From: Cohnella terricola
Lineage (GTDB): Bacteria > Bacillota > Bacilli > Paenibacillales > Paenibacillaceae
DNA: 64,000 bases
NCBI RefSeq assembly: GCF_007786475.1
Contig: NZ_VNJJ01000022.1
Location: forward strand, 1 to 64,000
Reading direction: 5' to 3'
Positions 1-9,114 of the stretch are shown in pieces. Both the position numbers and the translations under genes were made by a program. Numbering within the stretch: the first letter of the stretch is position 1; each line of letters begins with the position of its first letter. The notes under the pieces were generated by a model. It was given only the letters and a program-made list of their open reading frames with translations. It was not told where the DNA came from and searched no databases.

Positions 1-116
1 CACCCGTCCGCCGCTAAGTCATTCAGGAGCAAGCTCCTAAATAACTCCGCTCGACTTGCATGTATTAGGCACGCCGCCAGCGTTCGTCCTGAGCCAGGAT
101 CAAACTCTCCATAATA
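1..116 (-). rRNA. 16S ribosomal RNA, 5' end (partial)
   Basis: Read on the minus strand, the segment begins with the near-universal bacterial 16S start (GAGTTTGATCCTGGCTCAG, plus-strand 93-111), followed by the conserved GACGAACGCTGGCGGCGTGCC stretch and the V1 region ending at the GGCGGACGGGTG motif at the window edge. Only the first ~115 nt of the gene lie here; the rest of the rrn operon extends to the left of the window. Confidence 0.98.
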
Positions 117-246
117 GAGAGCCTAAAGGCTCAATCTGTATTGCTGGTTTCGTCTTTCGACGTTTTTGTTTCTTACGCTCAATGTTCAGTTTTCAAAGAA
201 CAATCGGTGTTTCTTTTTTGTCGTCCGCGCTAACGGCGACTTTTAT

Positions 247-276
247 AATATACCACAGTTCGAACTCTCAATGCAA
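247..276 (-). promoter_or_regulatory. rRNA promoter P2 (proximal)
   Basis: On the minus strand TTGCAT (271-276) is followed 18 nt later by TATATT (247-252), a good sigma-A promoter, with an A-rich UP-element-like tract upstream (278-310). The transcript leader towards 16S contains TTCTTTGAAAACTGAACA (about 185-202), the boxA-like element commonly seen before Bacillus-type 16S genes. Tandem promoters are normal for rrn operons in this group. Confidence 0.7.
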
Positions 277-352
277 GCATTATTTTTAATTTTGTTTGCA
301 TTTTTTATTTTCACCGTGTCCGCATCGTGTAGCTTTTTCAGCGGCGAGATAT

Positions 353-382
353 AACTTATCATAGATCGATAGAGCAAGTCAA
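353..382 (-). promoter_or_regulatory. rRNA promoter P1 (distal)
   Basis: Minus-strand TTGACT (377-382) and TAAGTT (353-358) are separated by 18 nt, about 105 bp upstream of the P2 candidate, which is the usual tandem spacing for Bacillus-type rRNA promoters. The site lies immediately downstream of the ygxA stop codon. Confidence 0.55.
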
Positions 383-411
383 CGGTTTTTTCGACATTTT
401 ACGAATTGTTT

Positions 412-1296
412 TTATGATTTCGCCGAAGTGTATTCCAATTCCATCAATCCGTTTGGCGCAAGTCGCGCAGTTTGGGCAACTTCGCGAATGTGGCCCCGGT
501 TAACCAACTTATATAGAAGAACGGACAGCTCAAGCGGTAGACCCGACAAATCCGGATGCCGTTGCAGTTCGAAAGGCGACCACGCTTCCTTCCGGCTTTC
601 GATTAGCCGAATCAATAAAGCGCACGACGACTCCATCTTATTCAGGATCGCGAATTCGCATGCCAGCAACACCAGCTCTACCCGCTGCTCAAGCGTCTCC
701 CCGCTTGTCGTCAATTCTTCGAATAGCTTATAGATCCCCGGATTGACTCGGCGCATTTGCTCCCAGACTGTCAATTCGGGATGCATGCCTTCCTCGACGA
801 GCACGATATGCGCCCAATAATGAAGAGAAGATAACACGTTCGAATAGGCGTCGAGGACTTTCCCGTCCTTGAGATCTTGTTTGGCTTGCAAAGCGCTTCT
901 GACGAACCGGGAGAATTCGCTCAACAGCTTCTGTTCCCGAATAAGCGGCGACCATTCCATAAGACGCCCCCTTAGCGTCGCTAAATAATCGTCCCTATCG
1001 ACGATAATATCCCCTTGGATGAGCCAATATGCGCTGCCGCGGTTGGAACTGCTCACGATCCAGCTTTCGAGCTGCTCGGGCGTCACTCGCCTGACTTGGA
1101 TTCGAATGTCGTTCCAAACCCGGTGCTCGATGCCCTTTTTCGAAGCTTCCGCTTCGGTCACGATGAGAACTAGACGGTCCAAGCCGTCAATGACCGGCTG
1201 GTACGAGAAGGGATTCTCCATATGAAGAAGACTGATCAACCCTTCCTCTTGACCGAATTGTTCTAAGTATGTAGCAGTGGCTTCTGTCCGAATCAT
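412..1296 (-). CDS. ygxA: nucleotidyltransferase-like protein YgxA
   Basis: A 294-residue protein of the YgxA family, uncharacterised and usually annotated nucleotidyltransferase-like; the N-terminal ~120 residues are the predicted fold and the rest is mostly helical. The reading frame is open a further 59 codons upstream, but the ATG at 1296 is chosen because it is preceded by AAAGGTG at good spacing and matches the family start (MIRTEATATYLEQFGQ). The order perR, ygzB and ygxA beside an rRNA operon is the same set as in Bacillus subtilis, which strongly supports the family call. No catalytic role is established. Confidence 0.85.
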   Translation of the reverse strand: MIRTEATATYLEQFGQEEGLISLLHMENPFSYQPVIDGLDRLVLIVTEAEASKKGIEHRVWNDIRIQVRRVTPEQLESWIVSSSNRGSAYWLIQGDIIVDRDDYLATLRGRLMEWSPLIREQKLLSEFSRFVRSALQAKQDLKDGKVLDAYSNVLSSLHYWAHIVLVEEGMHPELTVWEQMRRVNPGIYKLFEELTTSGETLEQRVELVLLACEFAILNKMESSCALLIRLIESRKEAWSPFELQRHPDLSGLPLELSVLLYKLVNRGHIREVAQTARLAPNGLMELEYTSAKS

Positions 1297-1476
1297 GTTA
1301 TCCGCACCTTTAATAAGACGAGACCTTGCCGAATCGAACCAAGGTGGTCTGTCTATGAAATGTAAGTTATAATTGATTTTGCGATCAAGGTCTATTTCTA
1401 CACGCAAGTCCTTATTCCTGCTAAGATACAGGCGAGAAAATTTGATCAATGTTTTATGAAGATGGGAGATCACAAC

Positions 1477-1860
1477 ATGAAATGGAAAGCCAGCAAAATA
1501 TCGACGATGCGAACATGGGGGCTTCTGCTTGTGCTGGTCGGCATGGGCGTCATGGTTTTCGGGACGAGCGGCATCCTCTTGTTCGGGGAAGTCGGCAAAA
1601 TTATCGCCGCCGTATTCATGGTGCTGGGGATGATCAGTTGCTTTGTCAGCATGGGCATTTACTTCTGGGTAGGCATGTTATCTACTAGCGCGCCGGTGCT
1701 TGAATGCCCCGAGTGCGGTAAGAGAACGAAAATGCTCGGAACGACAGATCGCTGTATGTATTGCCATACGATTCTGACTTGGGATCCAGAGAAAGCGACG
1801 GACCAAGCGGCCGGCAATTCCGAAGCTTCAAAAGAAGCGCCCTTGCAACCGCAGCCGTAA
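1477..1860 (+). CDS. ygzB: YgzB family membrane protein with zinc ribbon (DUF2614)
   Basis: A 127-residue protein with two transmembrane helices (about residues 13-33 and 41-66) followed by a cytosolic zinc-ribbon-like CPEC...CMYC pair (Cys77, Cys80, Cys93, Cys96) and a polar tail. Function unknown. The ATG at 1477 follows GGGAGAT; ATGs at 1456 and 1462 are in frame but lie in or before that ribosome-binding site. Transcribed divergently from ygxA. Conserved neighbour of perR and ygxA in Bacillus, hence the name. Confidence 0.85.
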   Translation: MKWKASKISTMRTWGLLLVLVGMGVMVFGTSGILLFGEVGKIIAAVFMVLGMISCFVSMGIYFWVGMLSTSAPVLECPECGKRTKMLGTTDRCMYCHTILTWDPEKATDQAAGNSEASKEAPLQPQP

Positions 1861-1882
1861 ATAATCGTATGATCACGTGCAA

Positions 1883-1933
1883 AAAGGGGATGCCTATTCG
1901 ATTTCCGGACGGAAATCAATAGACATCCCCTTT
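1883..1933. terminator. bidirectional terminator between ygzB and the GH18 gene
   Basis: AAAGGGGATG (1883-1892) pairs perfectly with CATCCCCTTT (1924-1933), enclosing a second stem ATTTCC/GGAAAT (1901-1916). It lies between two convergent genes, with A-rich and T-rich flanks. Confidence 0.75.
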
Positions 1934-1943
1934 CCATTTAACT

Positions 1944-3683
1944 TTACGGACGGGTTTGCAGCGCTTCATCCAGCGTGCCCCAGATCTCGTTCGATTCGAA
2001 CCCGCGCCGCCACGAAGCGATTCCCGCCAAGTTGTGTTTCTTGGCGAGCTCGGCTCTGGCTTTCATGGACACCGCATCTTCGATCCAGATCTTCTTGACC
2101 GCCTTCTCTTCATTGAATTCCACGTAGTTCTGCCCCGACTCTTCGTCGAAAACAGGTTTAAGCTTTTTGTCCTGGATTAATTTCTTGACGGCGTCCATGC
2201 TCATCGTCTTGGATGAAACTTTAACGCCGCCTTTGTCATCCGGCTGTTCCGTCCATATCCGGGTGTAATAAGGCACACCCAATATCAGCTTGCTGGCGGG
2301 AACTCCGTCTTCGTTCAAGATTCGCTCTACCGATCTGTCCGCCCACGGCAACGAGGATACCGACCCGGCAACCGGGCTGGATGCCCAATGCTCGTCATAA
2401 GCCATCACCATCATAAAATCAACGCTTGCAGCTAGCCTAGGGCGATCTAGGAACGCCGACCAAAATTCGCTCCCCGACTTCGGCGTCACGTCGATCGACA
2501 ACACCAGATTTTGCTCGTGCATTAGAGGCGCTAACTCCCGCATGAATTGTACGAGATTATCTTTATCTTTCGTATGCACATTTTCAAAATCGATATTAAT
2601 GCCTTGAAGCTTGAACGTTTTCGCATAGGCAAGCATCTGCTGGATCATTGTATAACGCGACTCATAAGAAGAAAGAGCTTCATGCGTACGATCCGGTTCG
2701 AATCCGTTGCTGAACAGTCCCCACACTTGCATGCCCTTGGAACGGGCCCAAGCGGAATAGCCGGCATCGGCTTTGCTTTGAACGTTGCCGTTCCCGTCGA
2801 CCAACTCGAACCAAGTCGGACTGACAACGTTAACCCCCTGAAGCTCGCCGATCTTATGGGTATCCGGATTAGCGGAATAGACAGCTTCCCAAGTCATATT
2901 GATTTTTTGGCCGATACCTTTCCAGGCAACGAATGGTTCGGCGGGCGAGTCTGTCGGAGAGATCGTCTCCACCTCCAACAACGCGACTCCGGTTTTGGAC
3001 ACGTACCCGATATGACCCGAACTGGATTGGGCTTTATACCATCCGTCCTCTTCTCCCCATATCCGCAAGTTGGTTCCCGCAGGCAGCGCTTCAACGATCG
3101 GAAAAGATTTATTCGGGCCTTCGCGCATTTTGATTCCCTTGGTCGTCTTGTCCGGAACTGCCGCGCGTTGAACGGATTCTCCCGGCACGTACAAGGACAC
3201 GATCCCCGTTGATCCTCCGATCTCGGCCTTGATCCCGAACAGTTCCGTAAGCGGAGCGATCGGCAAAAACAATGTTCCGTCAGCTTTCTTCGCTGCGAAT
3301 CTTAGCGTGGACGGCTTGCGGTTAAGCGTCGCGTCCAATTCGCCGGTCTTGAAATGAAGCACCTTCGTATCCGTCGTTAATATAACCGATTCGGTTTTCT
3401 CCTCGTATCGAACGCCATCTCCAAGTAGCTGGCGGGCAATTTCGATGGGAATGAGAAGCCCTTGATCATTTCCTTGGGCATAACCTTTCGTCCATTTTCC
3501 TTGAAGCATGATCGGACCCGTTTTCGCCATATATTCGGGTGTCACGAAAGAATTATTGGCCGAATGGCTTGTTTTCCACCATATCGTGACGGCAGCAGCC
3601 GCAACGAAGAGCAGCAACAAGAACAGCCATCCGCCGGATCTTCTGCGCGCTCGGCGCGGTCCGATCGGTAATTCGGTATTCAA
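1944..3683 (-). CDS. membrane-anchored GH18 glycosidase with SH3b and copper-amine-oxidase-N domains
   Basis: A 579-residue surface protein. The basic N-terminus leads into one transmembrane segment (about 18-37). Next come a copper-amine-oxidase N-terminal-like stalk domain (about 60-165), a bacterial SH3 domain (about 180-235, KMREGPNKSFPIVEALPAG) and a GH18 catalytic domain (about 250-575). The GH18 signature is GINIDFENV near residue 361, with the D-x-D-x-E acid. Such proteins act on peptidoglycan or chitin-like glycans and are common among spore germination or cortex-lytic relatives (YdhD/SleL type). Start is TTG with GGAGAG upstream. The true substrate cannot be read from sequence. Confidence 0.88.
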   Translation of the reverse strand: MNTELPIGPRRARRRSGGWLFLLLLFVAAAAVTIWWKTSHSANNSFVTPEYMAKTGPIMLQGKWTKGYAQGNDQGLLIPIEIARQLLGDGVRYEEKTESVILTTDTKVLHFKTGELDATLNRKPSTLRFAAKKADGTLFLPIAPLTELFGIKAEIGGSTGIVSLYVPGESVQRAAVPDKTTKGIKMREGPNKSFPIVEALPAGTNLRIWGEEDGWYKAQSSSGHIGYVSKTGVALLEVETISPTDSPAEPFVAWKGIGQKINMTWEAVYSANPDTHKIGELQGVNVVSPTWFELVDGNGNVQSKADAGYSAWARSKGMQVWGLFSNGFEPDRTHEALSSYESRYTMIQQMLAYAKTFKLQGINIDFENVHTKDKDNLVQFMRELAPLMHEQNLVLSIDVTPKSGSEFWSAFLDRPRLAASVDFMMVMAYDEHWASSPVAGSVSSLPWADRSVERILNEDGVPASKLILGVPYYTRIWTEQPDDKGGVKVSSKTMSMDAVKKLIQDKKLKPVFDEESGQNYVEFNEEKAVKKIWIEDAVSMKARAELAKKHNLAGIASWRRGFESNEIWGTLDEALQTRP

Positions 3684-3795
3684 ATCCCTTCACTCTCCGT
3701 TTCTGATCATCTGGATGCAACGCTTGTCCTATTAAAAATACGAACCGAACGATCGATAGGTTTCTAGTTTCGGAACAGTCACAGCCACCGTAATG

Positions 3796-3830
3796 AAAAA
3801 GCACGCTAAGGCTTTAACCCCGCGTGCTTG
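3796..3830 (-). terminator. intrinsic terminator of perR
   Basis: AAGCACGC (3800-3807) pairs with GCGTGCTT (3823-3830). Read on the minus strand the stem is followed by TTTTTC, just after the perR stop codon. Confidence 0.8.
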
Positions 3831-3849
3831 ATAATGTATCGGAAATCGC

Positions 3850-4281
3850 TTAAGAATGCATGCCCTTGCAAGTTGGACACAGCCCGTATATTTCCAGCCT
3901 ATGGCCGAAAACACTGAACCCGGTCGATGCGGCAGCGGCCTGTTCCACTTCCCTGACCGGCGGGTGATCGAAATCGACGATCGTACCGCAGTTCGTGCAG
4001 GTCACATGATAATGGTCTGACATATCGGCATCAAAACGACTTGAATCATCGCCGTAGGTCAACTCACGAACGAGACCGGCATCGACGAATACCTTTAGAT
4101 TGTTATAAACCGTCGCAACACTTAGGCTCGGATACTGCGGAGACAGCGCGCGAAAAATATCGTCAGCGGTCGGATGCGTATAGGATTCCATTAGATATTG
4201 CAAAATGGCATAACGTTGCGGGGTCATCCGGATGCCTCCGGATTTGAGCTGGTCCACGGCATGCTCAACCTTGGATTCCAT
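3850..4281 (-). CDS. perR: peroxide-responsive Fur-family repressor PerR
   Basis: A 143-residue Fur-family metalloregulator. An N-terminal winged helix carries the PerR-like GIRMTPQR and HPTADDIF segments. The C-terminal half has SDHYHVTC with a CxxC (CTNC) and a second CPTC pair for structural zinc, plus the histidine and aspartate positions that bind the regulatory Fe/Mn. The His in HPTADD and the RFDADMSDHYH run match PerR rather than Fur or Zur. In Bacillus it represses katA, ahpCF, mrgA and hem genes until oxidised by peroxide. The ATG at 4281 is preferred; a GTG three codons upstream is also possible. Neighbours ygzB and ygxA support the name. Confidence 0.9.
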   Translation of the reverse strand: MESKVEHAVDQLKSGGIRMTPQRYAILQYLMESYTHPTADDIFRALSPQYPSLSVATVYNNLKVFVDAGLVRELTYGDDSSRFDADMSDHYHVTCTNCGTIVDFDHPPVREVEQAAAASTGFSVFGHRLEIYGLCPTCKGMHS

Positions 4282-4323
4282 GCTCCTCACAGCCTTTCGT
4301 ATAACTTCTGCGTATATAGCCTT

Positions 4324-4353
4324 ATTCTACGTTTAGCATTCGACCATTGTCAA
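4324..4353 (-). promoter_or_regulatory. sigma-A promoter of perR
   Basis: Minus-strand TTGACA (4348-4353) and TAGAAT (4324-4329) are separated by 18 nt, about 40 bp before the perR start. I looked for a PerR box (TTATAATnATTATAA) near it and did not find a convincing one. Confidence 0.7.
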
Positions 4354-4385
4354 TGGAAGATACATCCCGATCCTTATGAGCCGCC

Positions 4386-5051
4386 CTAATTCCGTTTATG
4401 CGAACGCCCGCGTCCTTCCCAGAACCACAAAGCGACGCCCGCCCCAATCAGCACGAGAGCCCCCAGGGCGGAGCCGACGGAATCAAACAACCAGTTCCGC
4501 CAGTTGAATCCCGACATCAGCAAAATGACGACGCCAGCTGCCGCAAGAACGAGAATCGCGACGGGCGGCATGTTGCGGGGCAGTTGCTCATTTCCCGCAG
4601 GAGATGGCATTTGACCGCCGGTCCCGTTCCCCCATATTTGAGGATTCATGGCGCGGGATGCGCGGAAGTCGTTAACGACTTCCGTACTTTGAATCGCATC
4701 GAACAAGTTATAGAAATAAATAATCGGGAGCAGCAAACTGAGCAGTACGACGGATAAAATGTTTTCGCCCTCTGCGACATGTACGATCGCCGTAATATCC
4801 AACGCGATGAGCAGCATCAGGACGATACCTTTCACCATCAGTCCTAGATACATATGCCCGGTTCCCGGAACAAAGAAGGCCAGCAACCCCGCGACGAATT
4901 TTCTTTTTGCCGTTCCGCTGTGCTGCGTCTGTGGATAACCTTGGGGAACTCCGTACCCCTGCCAGGGTCCCTTGTGCATTGGTTCGCCCGCATCCGGCCT
5001 AGGGGGCGGCGGATATTCGTCCGGGCGATTCCAATTGTCCGATTCTTTCAT
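4386..5051 (-). CDS. TM2-like multi-spanning membrane protein
   Basis: A 220-residue protein. The first ~45 residues are Pro/Gly-rich and cytosolic. They are followed by a TM2-like block (AGLLAFFVPGTGHMYLG and two more hydrophobic segments), then a polar linker and two C-terminal transmembrane helices. Proteins of this shape are often annotated only as membrane proteins; no function is known. Start at ATG 5051 is chosen because it is preceded by GGAGGG; the open frame upstream (to 5117) lacks a ribosome-binding site. Confidence 0.7.
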   Translation of the reverse strand: MKESDNWNRPDEYPPPPRPDAGEPMHKGPWQGYGVPQGYPQTQHSGTAKRKFVAGLLAFFVPGTGHMYLGLMVKGIVLMLLIALDITAIVHVAEGENILSVVLLSLLLPIIYFYNLFDAIQSTEVVNDFRASRAMNPQIWGNGTGGQMPSPAGNEQLPRNMPPVAILVLAAAGVVILLMSGFNWRNWLFDSVGSALGALVLIGAGVALWFWEGRGRSHKRN

Positions 5052-5189
5052 GACTAATCCCTCCGACTGTGTATTCCGTGTCCACGATCTTGGGTATATC
5101 CTTTCCGTGAACCGCATGATCCTGTTTATTTATTCTAGCATGCTCGTTTTTGACCGAACAACGGTTTTCGGACGGGGCGATACCTAGGC

Positions 5190-5684
5190 TTAAGTCGGAG
5201 AAGATAACTTGCCGTTCTCTGGAACGGCGAGACGAACGAGACGAACCATTTCGATTTCCGGTATCGGCTTTAGCGTATCTTGGCGCTCGAATCCGAATCG
5301 TTCATATAAGGCAAGAGCGGGATAATTCCGGATTTCCGCGGTAACTTCCCAGACAAGAGATTGCGGCTCCTCGGACAGCAAACGCTCAAGCAGCATCGAC
5401 CCGATGCCTCGGCGCAAATAATCCGGATGAACCATTAATCTGCAGATCGTGCAGAATTCTTCCCGTTCCCGTTCGTAGGATACCGCTCCGACAATCTCAT
5501 CCTCATCGTTCAAGCATCCTAGAAAGTTCTCGCCGCAAGCTTGAAGCGATTCCGCAGTGTCCCGCAGCGGGGGGAGGTCCGAGACGCCGATCAATGCCGC
5601 TTCCAGACGGTAAGCGGGATGCTGCAGCGCCCATATTTCTTCTGCGGTTCCGCGATCGCGAATATCCAGCCGAACAATATTCAT
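5190..5684 (-). CDS. GNAT family N-acetyltransferase
   Basis: A 164-residue GNAT protein. The acetyl-CoA-binding motif A is visible as VHPDYLRRGIGSMLL (R-x-x-G-I-G), and the C-terminal part carries the N-x-x-A-x-x-x-Y-x-x-x-GF signature (NYPALALYERFGF). Substrate unknown. The ATG at 5684 follows GAGGAGG at 6-7 nt, favouring it over an ATG five codons upstream. It lies between the membrane protein gene and the gatCAB operon, all on the minus strand. Confidence 0.85.
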   Translation of the reverse strand: MNIVRLDIRDRGTAEEIWALQHPAYRLEAALIGVSDLPPLRDTAESLQACGENFLGCLNDEDEIVGAVSYEREREEFCTICRLMVHPDYLRRGIGSMLLERLLSEEPQSLVWEVTAEIRNYPALALYERFGFERQDTLKPIPEIEMVRLVRLAVPENGKLSSPT

Positions 5685-5707
5685 GCGTTGCCTCCTCATG
5701 AATCGAG

Positions 5708-5745
5708 CAAAACGGCAAACTCGCCATTAAGCAAGCTTGCCGTTT
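5708..5745 (-). terminator. terminator of gatCAB
   Basis: AAACGGCAA (5710-5718) pairs with TTGCCGTTT (5737-5745). On the minus strand it follows the gatB stop codon and ends in a short TTTT run. Confidence 0.65.
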
Positions 5746-5755
5746 CGACTTCGTG

Positions 5756-7189
5756 CTATGCGTTCAAGCGATCCACGAGCAGCTTGTTGACAAGCCCCGG
5801 GTTCGCTTTGCCTTTCGTTTCTTTCATGATTTGCCCGACGAGGAATCCGATCGCCTTCTCTTTACCGTTGCGGAAATCTTCAACGGACTGCGGGTTCGCC
5901 GCGATCACCGCGTCGACGATCGCCAGAATCGCCCCTTCGTCGCTGATTTGCACGAGACCTTGTTCTTCGACGATCTGTTGCGGGGATTTGCCCGTTTCGA
6001 TCAAGCCTTTGAACACGGTTTTGGCGATTTTGTTGCTGATCGTGCCCTTCTCGATCAATTGGATCATCTCGCCCAAGCCTTGGCCGGTTATCTTAACGCC
6101 GTCAAGCTCCAGATTGTTCGCGTTCAAGTAGCCGAGCAGTTCGCCCATAATCCAGTTCGCCGACGCTTTGGCATCGCTCGTATGCTTCAAGCTCTCTTCG
6201 AAGAAATCGGCGAGTTTCATCGATGCCGTCAACACGCCCGCGTCATAGGAGGATAGCCCGTATTCTTGGATGTAACGGGCTTGACGGGCATCCGGCAGCT
6301 CCGGAATCGAAGCCAGAACGCGAGCTTTCCATTCGTCGTCGATATGCAGGCGCACCAAATCCGGATCAGGAAAATAACGATAGTCGTGCGCTTCTTCCTT
6401 ACCGCGCATGCTGATCGTTTTGCCTTGGTTTTCGTCCCAACGGCGCGTTTCCTGAACGACTTTACCTCCGCCGTCCAGTACGTCCGCTTGGCGCAGTTCC
6501 TCGTATTCCAATCCGCGCTGAACACCGCGGAAGGAGTTCATGTTCTTCAGCTCCGCGCGTGTGCCGAATTCCTTCTGTCCGTACGGACGAATGCTGATGT
6601 TGGCGTCGCAGCGCAGGCTGCCTTCCTCCATCTTGACGTCGGAGACGTCGCAGTATTGCATGATCGCCCGAAGTTTCTCCAAATATGCTTTCGCCTCTTC
6701 CGGAGAACGAATGTCCGGCTCCGATACGATCTCCACGAGCGGCGTACCTACGCGGTTCAAGTCGACGAGCGAGCCGTAGCCTCCGTCGATGTGCGTCAGC
6801 TTGCCCGCATCTTCTTCTAAGTGAAGGCGGGTAATGCCGATCCGTTTCGTCTGGCCGTTCACTTCGATATCGATCCAACCGTTCTGTCCGATCGGCTGAT
6901 CGTATTGCGAAATTTGGTAAGCTTTCGGCGAATCGGGATAAAAATAGTTTTTGCGGTCGAATTTGCACCATTCCGCGATCTCGCAGTTGATCGCCATCGC
7001 CGCTTTCATCGCGTATTCCACCGCTTGGCGGTTCAGTACGGGCAGAACGCCGGGATGCCCTAAGCAGACCGGGCATGTATGCGTATTAGGCGGGGCTCCG
7101 AAAGACGTCGAGCATCCGCAGAATATTTTCGATTTCGTATGCAACTCGACATGCACTTCGAGGCCGACGACCGTTTCATATTTGGACAT
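5756..7189 (-). CDS. gatB: Asp-tRNA(Asn)/Glu-tRNA(Gln) amidotransferase subunit B
   Basis: A 477-residue GatB. It binds misacylated Glu-tRNA(Gln) or Asp-tRNA(Asn), phosphorylates the side chain with ATP, and receives ammonia from GatA. The N-terminus is typical ([15 protein letters not shown]), followed by the zinc-site FCGCSTSFG / [10 protein letters not shown] region, the [10 protein letters not shown] stretch, and a YqeY-like C-terminal tRNA-binding domain. Full length. Third gene of gatC-gatA-gatB, 12 bp after gatA, so certainly cotranscribed. Its presence implies indirect Gln-tRNA and/or Asn-tRNA charging. Confidence 0.98.
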   Translation of the reverse strand: MSKYETVVGLEVHVELHTKSKIFCGCSTSFGAPPNTHTCPVCLGHPGVLPVLNRQAVEYAMKAAMAINCEIAEWCKFDRKNYFYPDSPKAYQISQYDQPIGQNGWIDIEVNGQTKRIGITRLHLEEDAGKLTHIDGGYGSLVDLNRVGTPLVEIVSEPDIRSPEEAKAYLEKLRAIMQYCDVSDVKMEEGSLRCDANISIRPYGQKEFGTRAELKNMNSFRGVQRGLEYEELRQADVLDGGGKVVQETRRWDENQGKTISMRGKEEAHDYRYFPDPDLVRLHIDDEWKARVLASIPELPDARQARYIQEYGLSSYDAGVLTASMKLADFFEESLKHTSDAKASANWIMGELLGYLNANNLELDGVKITGQGLGEMIQLIEKGTISNKIAKTVFKGLIETGKSPQQIVEEQGLVQISDEGAILAIVDAVIAANPQSVEDFRNGKEKAIGFLVGQIMKETKGKANPGLVNKLLVDRLNA

Positions 7190-7201
7190 GTTATGCTCCT
7201 C

Positions 7202-8662
7202 CTAAGACAGTGCCGGACGCAGGTCGTGAAACCCGGTTTGGCTTTCGAATGCGTGCGCCGCTCTCAGTACGGTCGATTCGTCGAACGGCTTGCCAATAAT
7301 CTGCAAGCCTACGGGCAGTCCGTCCGCCATCCCGCAAGGGATGCTGATCGCCGGCACTCCCGCCAGGCTGACGGGAATCGTGCAAATATCGTTCAAATAC
7401 ATCGTGAGCGGATCGCCGACTTGCTCGCCAAGCTTAAACGCGGGCGTTGGCGCCGTCGGTCCGATGATCAGATCGAACTTCTCGAACGCTTGGTCGAAAT
7501 CTCTCTTGATCAAAGTCCGCACTTGTTGGGCTTTTTTATAATAAGCGTCATAATAGCCCGAGCTCAGCGCATAGGTACCTAACATGATCCTGCGCTTAAC
7601 TTCCGGTCCGAAGCCTTCGCTGCGGGAACGGCGATAGAGATCGAGCAGATTGGCCGGATTGTCCGCGCGCACGCCGTAACGGACGCCGTCGAAACGGGCC
7701 AGATTGGAGGAAGCTTCGGACGAAGCGAGCAAATAATAAGTCGCTATGGCGTAATCGGTGTGCGGAAGCGATACTTCTTCCCATGTAGCGCCCATCGACT
7801 CGAATACTTTAAGTGCTTCCAACACGCGCTCTTTCACTTGCGGATCGATGCCTTGGCCCAAATATTCTTTAGCCACGCCGATGCGCAGTCCCTTGACGTC
7901 GCCGGTTAATGCCGACAAGTAATCCGGAACGTTCACGTTGGCGGAAGTCGTATCCCGCTCGTCATGACCTGCGATCGCTTGCAGAACGTAAGCCGAATCT
8001 TCCACGTTTTTCGTGATCGGCCCGATCTGATCGAGCGAAGACGCGAACGCCACTAAGCCGAAACGGGATACGAGTCCGTAAGTGGGCTTGAGTCCTACTA
8101 CGCCGCAATAAGCCGCGGGTTGACGAATCGAACCGCCCGTATCCGAACCGAGCGAAAAATAGACTTGTCCTGCCGCGACCGATGCCGCAGAACCGCCGCT
8201 CGATCCGCCGGGAACGCGTTCCGTATCCCACGGGTTGCGAACCGGACCGTAGGCCGAATTCTCGTTGGAGCCGCCCATCGCGAATTCATCCATATTGAGC
8301 TTCCCGATCGTAACGGCTTGCGCCGCCCGTAGTTTGGTAACGACGGTCGCATCATAGATCGGATCGTGATTTTCCAGGAACTTGCTTCCGCAAGTCGTGC
8401 GAAGTCCCTCGGTGACGATGTTGTCCTTGATCCCGGCAGGGACTCCGAACAATAATCCGCGTTCTCCGCCCGCGGCGAGCTGAGCATCCAGCGCTTGCGC
8501 TTGCTGGCGCGCTCCCTCTTCGTTCAGCGCCAAGAACGCGCCGATCTTGCCGTCTGTATCGGATATCCGCTTAAAAGAATGATCCACCAGCTCGGTTACG
8601 GATAATTGTTTGTTTTTAAGCCGATTATGTAATTCGGACAGTTTAAGTTCAAAAACCGACAT
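7202..8662 (-). CDS. gatA: Asp-tRNA(Asn)/Glu-tRNA(Gln) amidotransferase subunit A
   Basis: A 486-residue amidase-signature enzyme that releases ammonia from glutamine for the GatCAB complex. The catalytic Ser-cisSer-Lys triad region is visible: [10 protein letters not shown] with the Lys, and the glycine/serine-rich signature [16 protein letters not shown] followed by [14 protein letters not shown]. Length is normal for the family. It is the middle gene of the operon, 19 bp after gatC. Confidence 0.98.
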   Translation of the reverse strand: MSVFELKLSELHNRLKNKQLSVTELVDHSFKRISDTDGKIGAFLALNEEGARQQAQALDAQLAAGGERGLLFGVPAGIKDNIVTEGLRTTCGSKFLENHDPIYDATVVTKLRAAQAVTIGKLNMDEFAMGGSNENSAYGPVRNPWDTERVPGGSSGGSAASVAAGQVYFSLGSDTGGSIRQPAAYCGVVGLKPTYGLVSRFGLVAFASSLDQIGPITKNVEDSAYVLQAIAGHDERDTTSANVNVPDYLSALTGDVKGLRIGVAKEYLGQGIDPQVKERVLEALKVFESMGATWEEVSLPHTDYAIATYYLLASSEASSNLARFDGVRYGVRADNPANLLDLYRRSRSEGFGPEVKRRIMLGTYALSSGYYDAYYKKAQQVRTLIKRDFDQAFEKFDLIIGPTAPTPAFKLGEQVGDPLTMYLNDICTIPVSLAGVPAISIPCGMADGLPVGLQIIGKPFDESTVLRAAHAFESQTGFHDLRPALS

Positions 8663-8681
8663 GCTATGCTCCTCCTAATCG

Positions 8682-8969
8682 TTATTCCAGAACCGCAGGC
8701 ACCTTGAACTGCCCTTCTTCTTCTTCCGGAGCGTTGCGAAGTACTTTCTCGATCGGCCAAGACGGTTTGACTTCGTCTTCTCTCATCACGTTGGCCAGAG
8801 GCAGTACGTGGCTGGTCGGCTCAATGCCGTCCGCATCCAATTCATTTAATTTCTCGGCATATTTAAGAATCGCGTTCAACTGTCCCGCGAATTGTTCCTT
8901 CTCCGCGTCGGACAGATCGAGTCGCGCCAAATTCGCCACATGCTCGACATCCTTGATCGTTATGCTCAT
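8682..8969 (-). CDS. gatC: Asp-tRNA(Asn)/Glu-tRNA(Gln) amidotransferase subunit C
   Basis: A 95-residue GatC, the small scaffold that wraps around the GatA/GatB interface and stabilises the complex. Family signature: VEHVANLARLDLSD at the N-terminus and the L-x-x-DGIEPTSHV segment in the middle. First gene of gatCAB, preceded by a good ribosome-binding site (AAGGAGGG) and by the promoter at 9015-9043. Confidence 0.97.
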   Translation of the reverse strand: MSITIKDVEHVANLARLDLSDAEKEQFAGQLNAILKYAEKLNELDADGIEPTSHVLPLANVMREDEVKPSWPIEKVLRNAPEEEEGQFKVPAVLE

Positions 8970-9014
8970 ATTCCGTAACCCTCCTTAATTTCCGCATATC
9001 CGCTCATTCTTTTC

Positions 9015-9043
9015 ATTATATCGGACAAACTAAGGGAACTCAA
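9015..9043 (-). promoter_or_regulatory. sigma-A promoter of gatCAB
   Basis: Minus-strand TTGAGT (9038-9043) and TATAAT (9015-9020) are separated by exactly 17 nt, 45 bp upstream of gatC. It overlaps the upstream-most possible ATG (9043) of the divergent EAL-domain gene, which argues for that gene starting further downstream. Confidence 0.8.
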
Positions 9044-9114
9044 TGAGTCCGGGAAGCTTTAAGCAGCTATCAACAAGGTTAATACAACCTGAACAAAAGG
9101 GAGTGAAAGCCGCG

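Noticed and set aside
4291-4385. PerR box in the perR promoter
   Set aside because: No 7-1-7 inverted repeat close to TTATAATnATTATAA was found; only a sigma-A promoter is clear.
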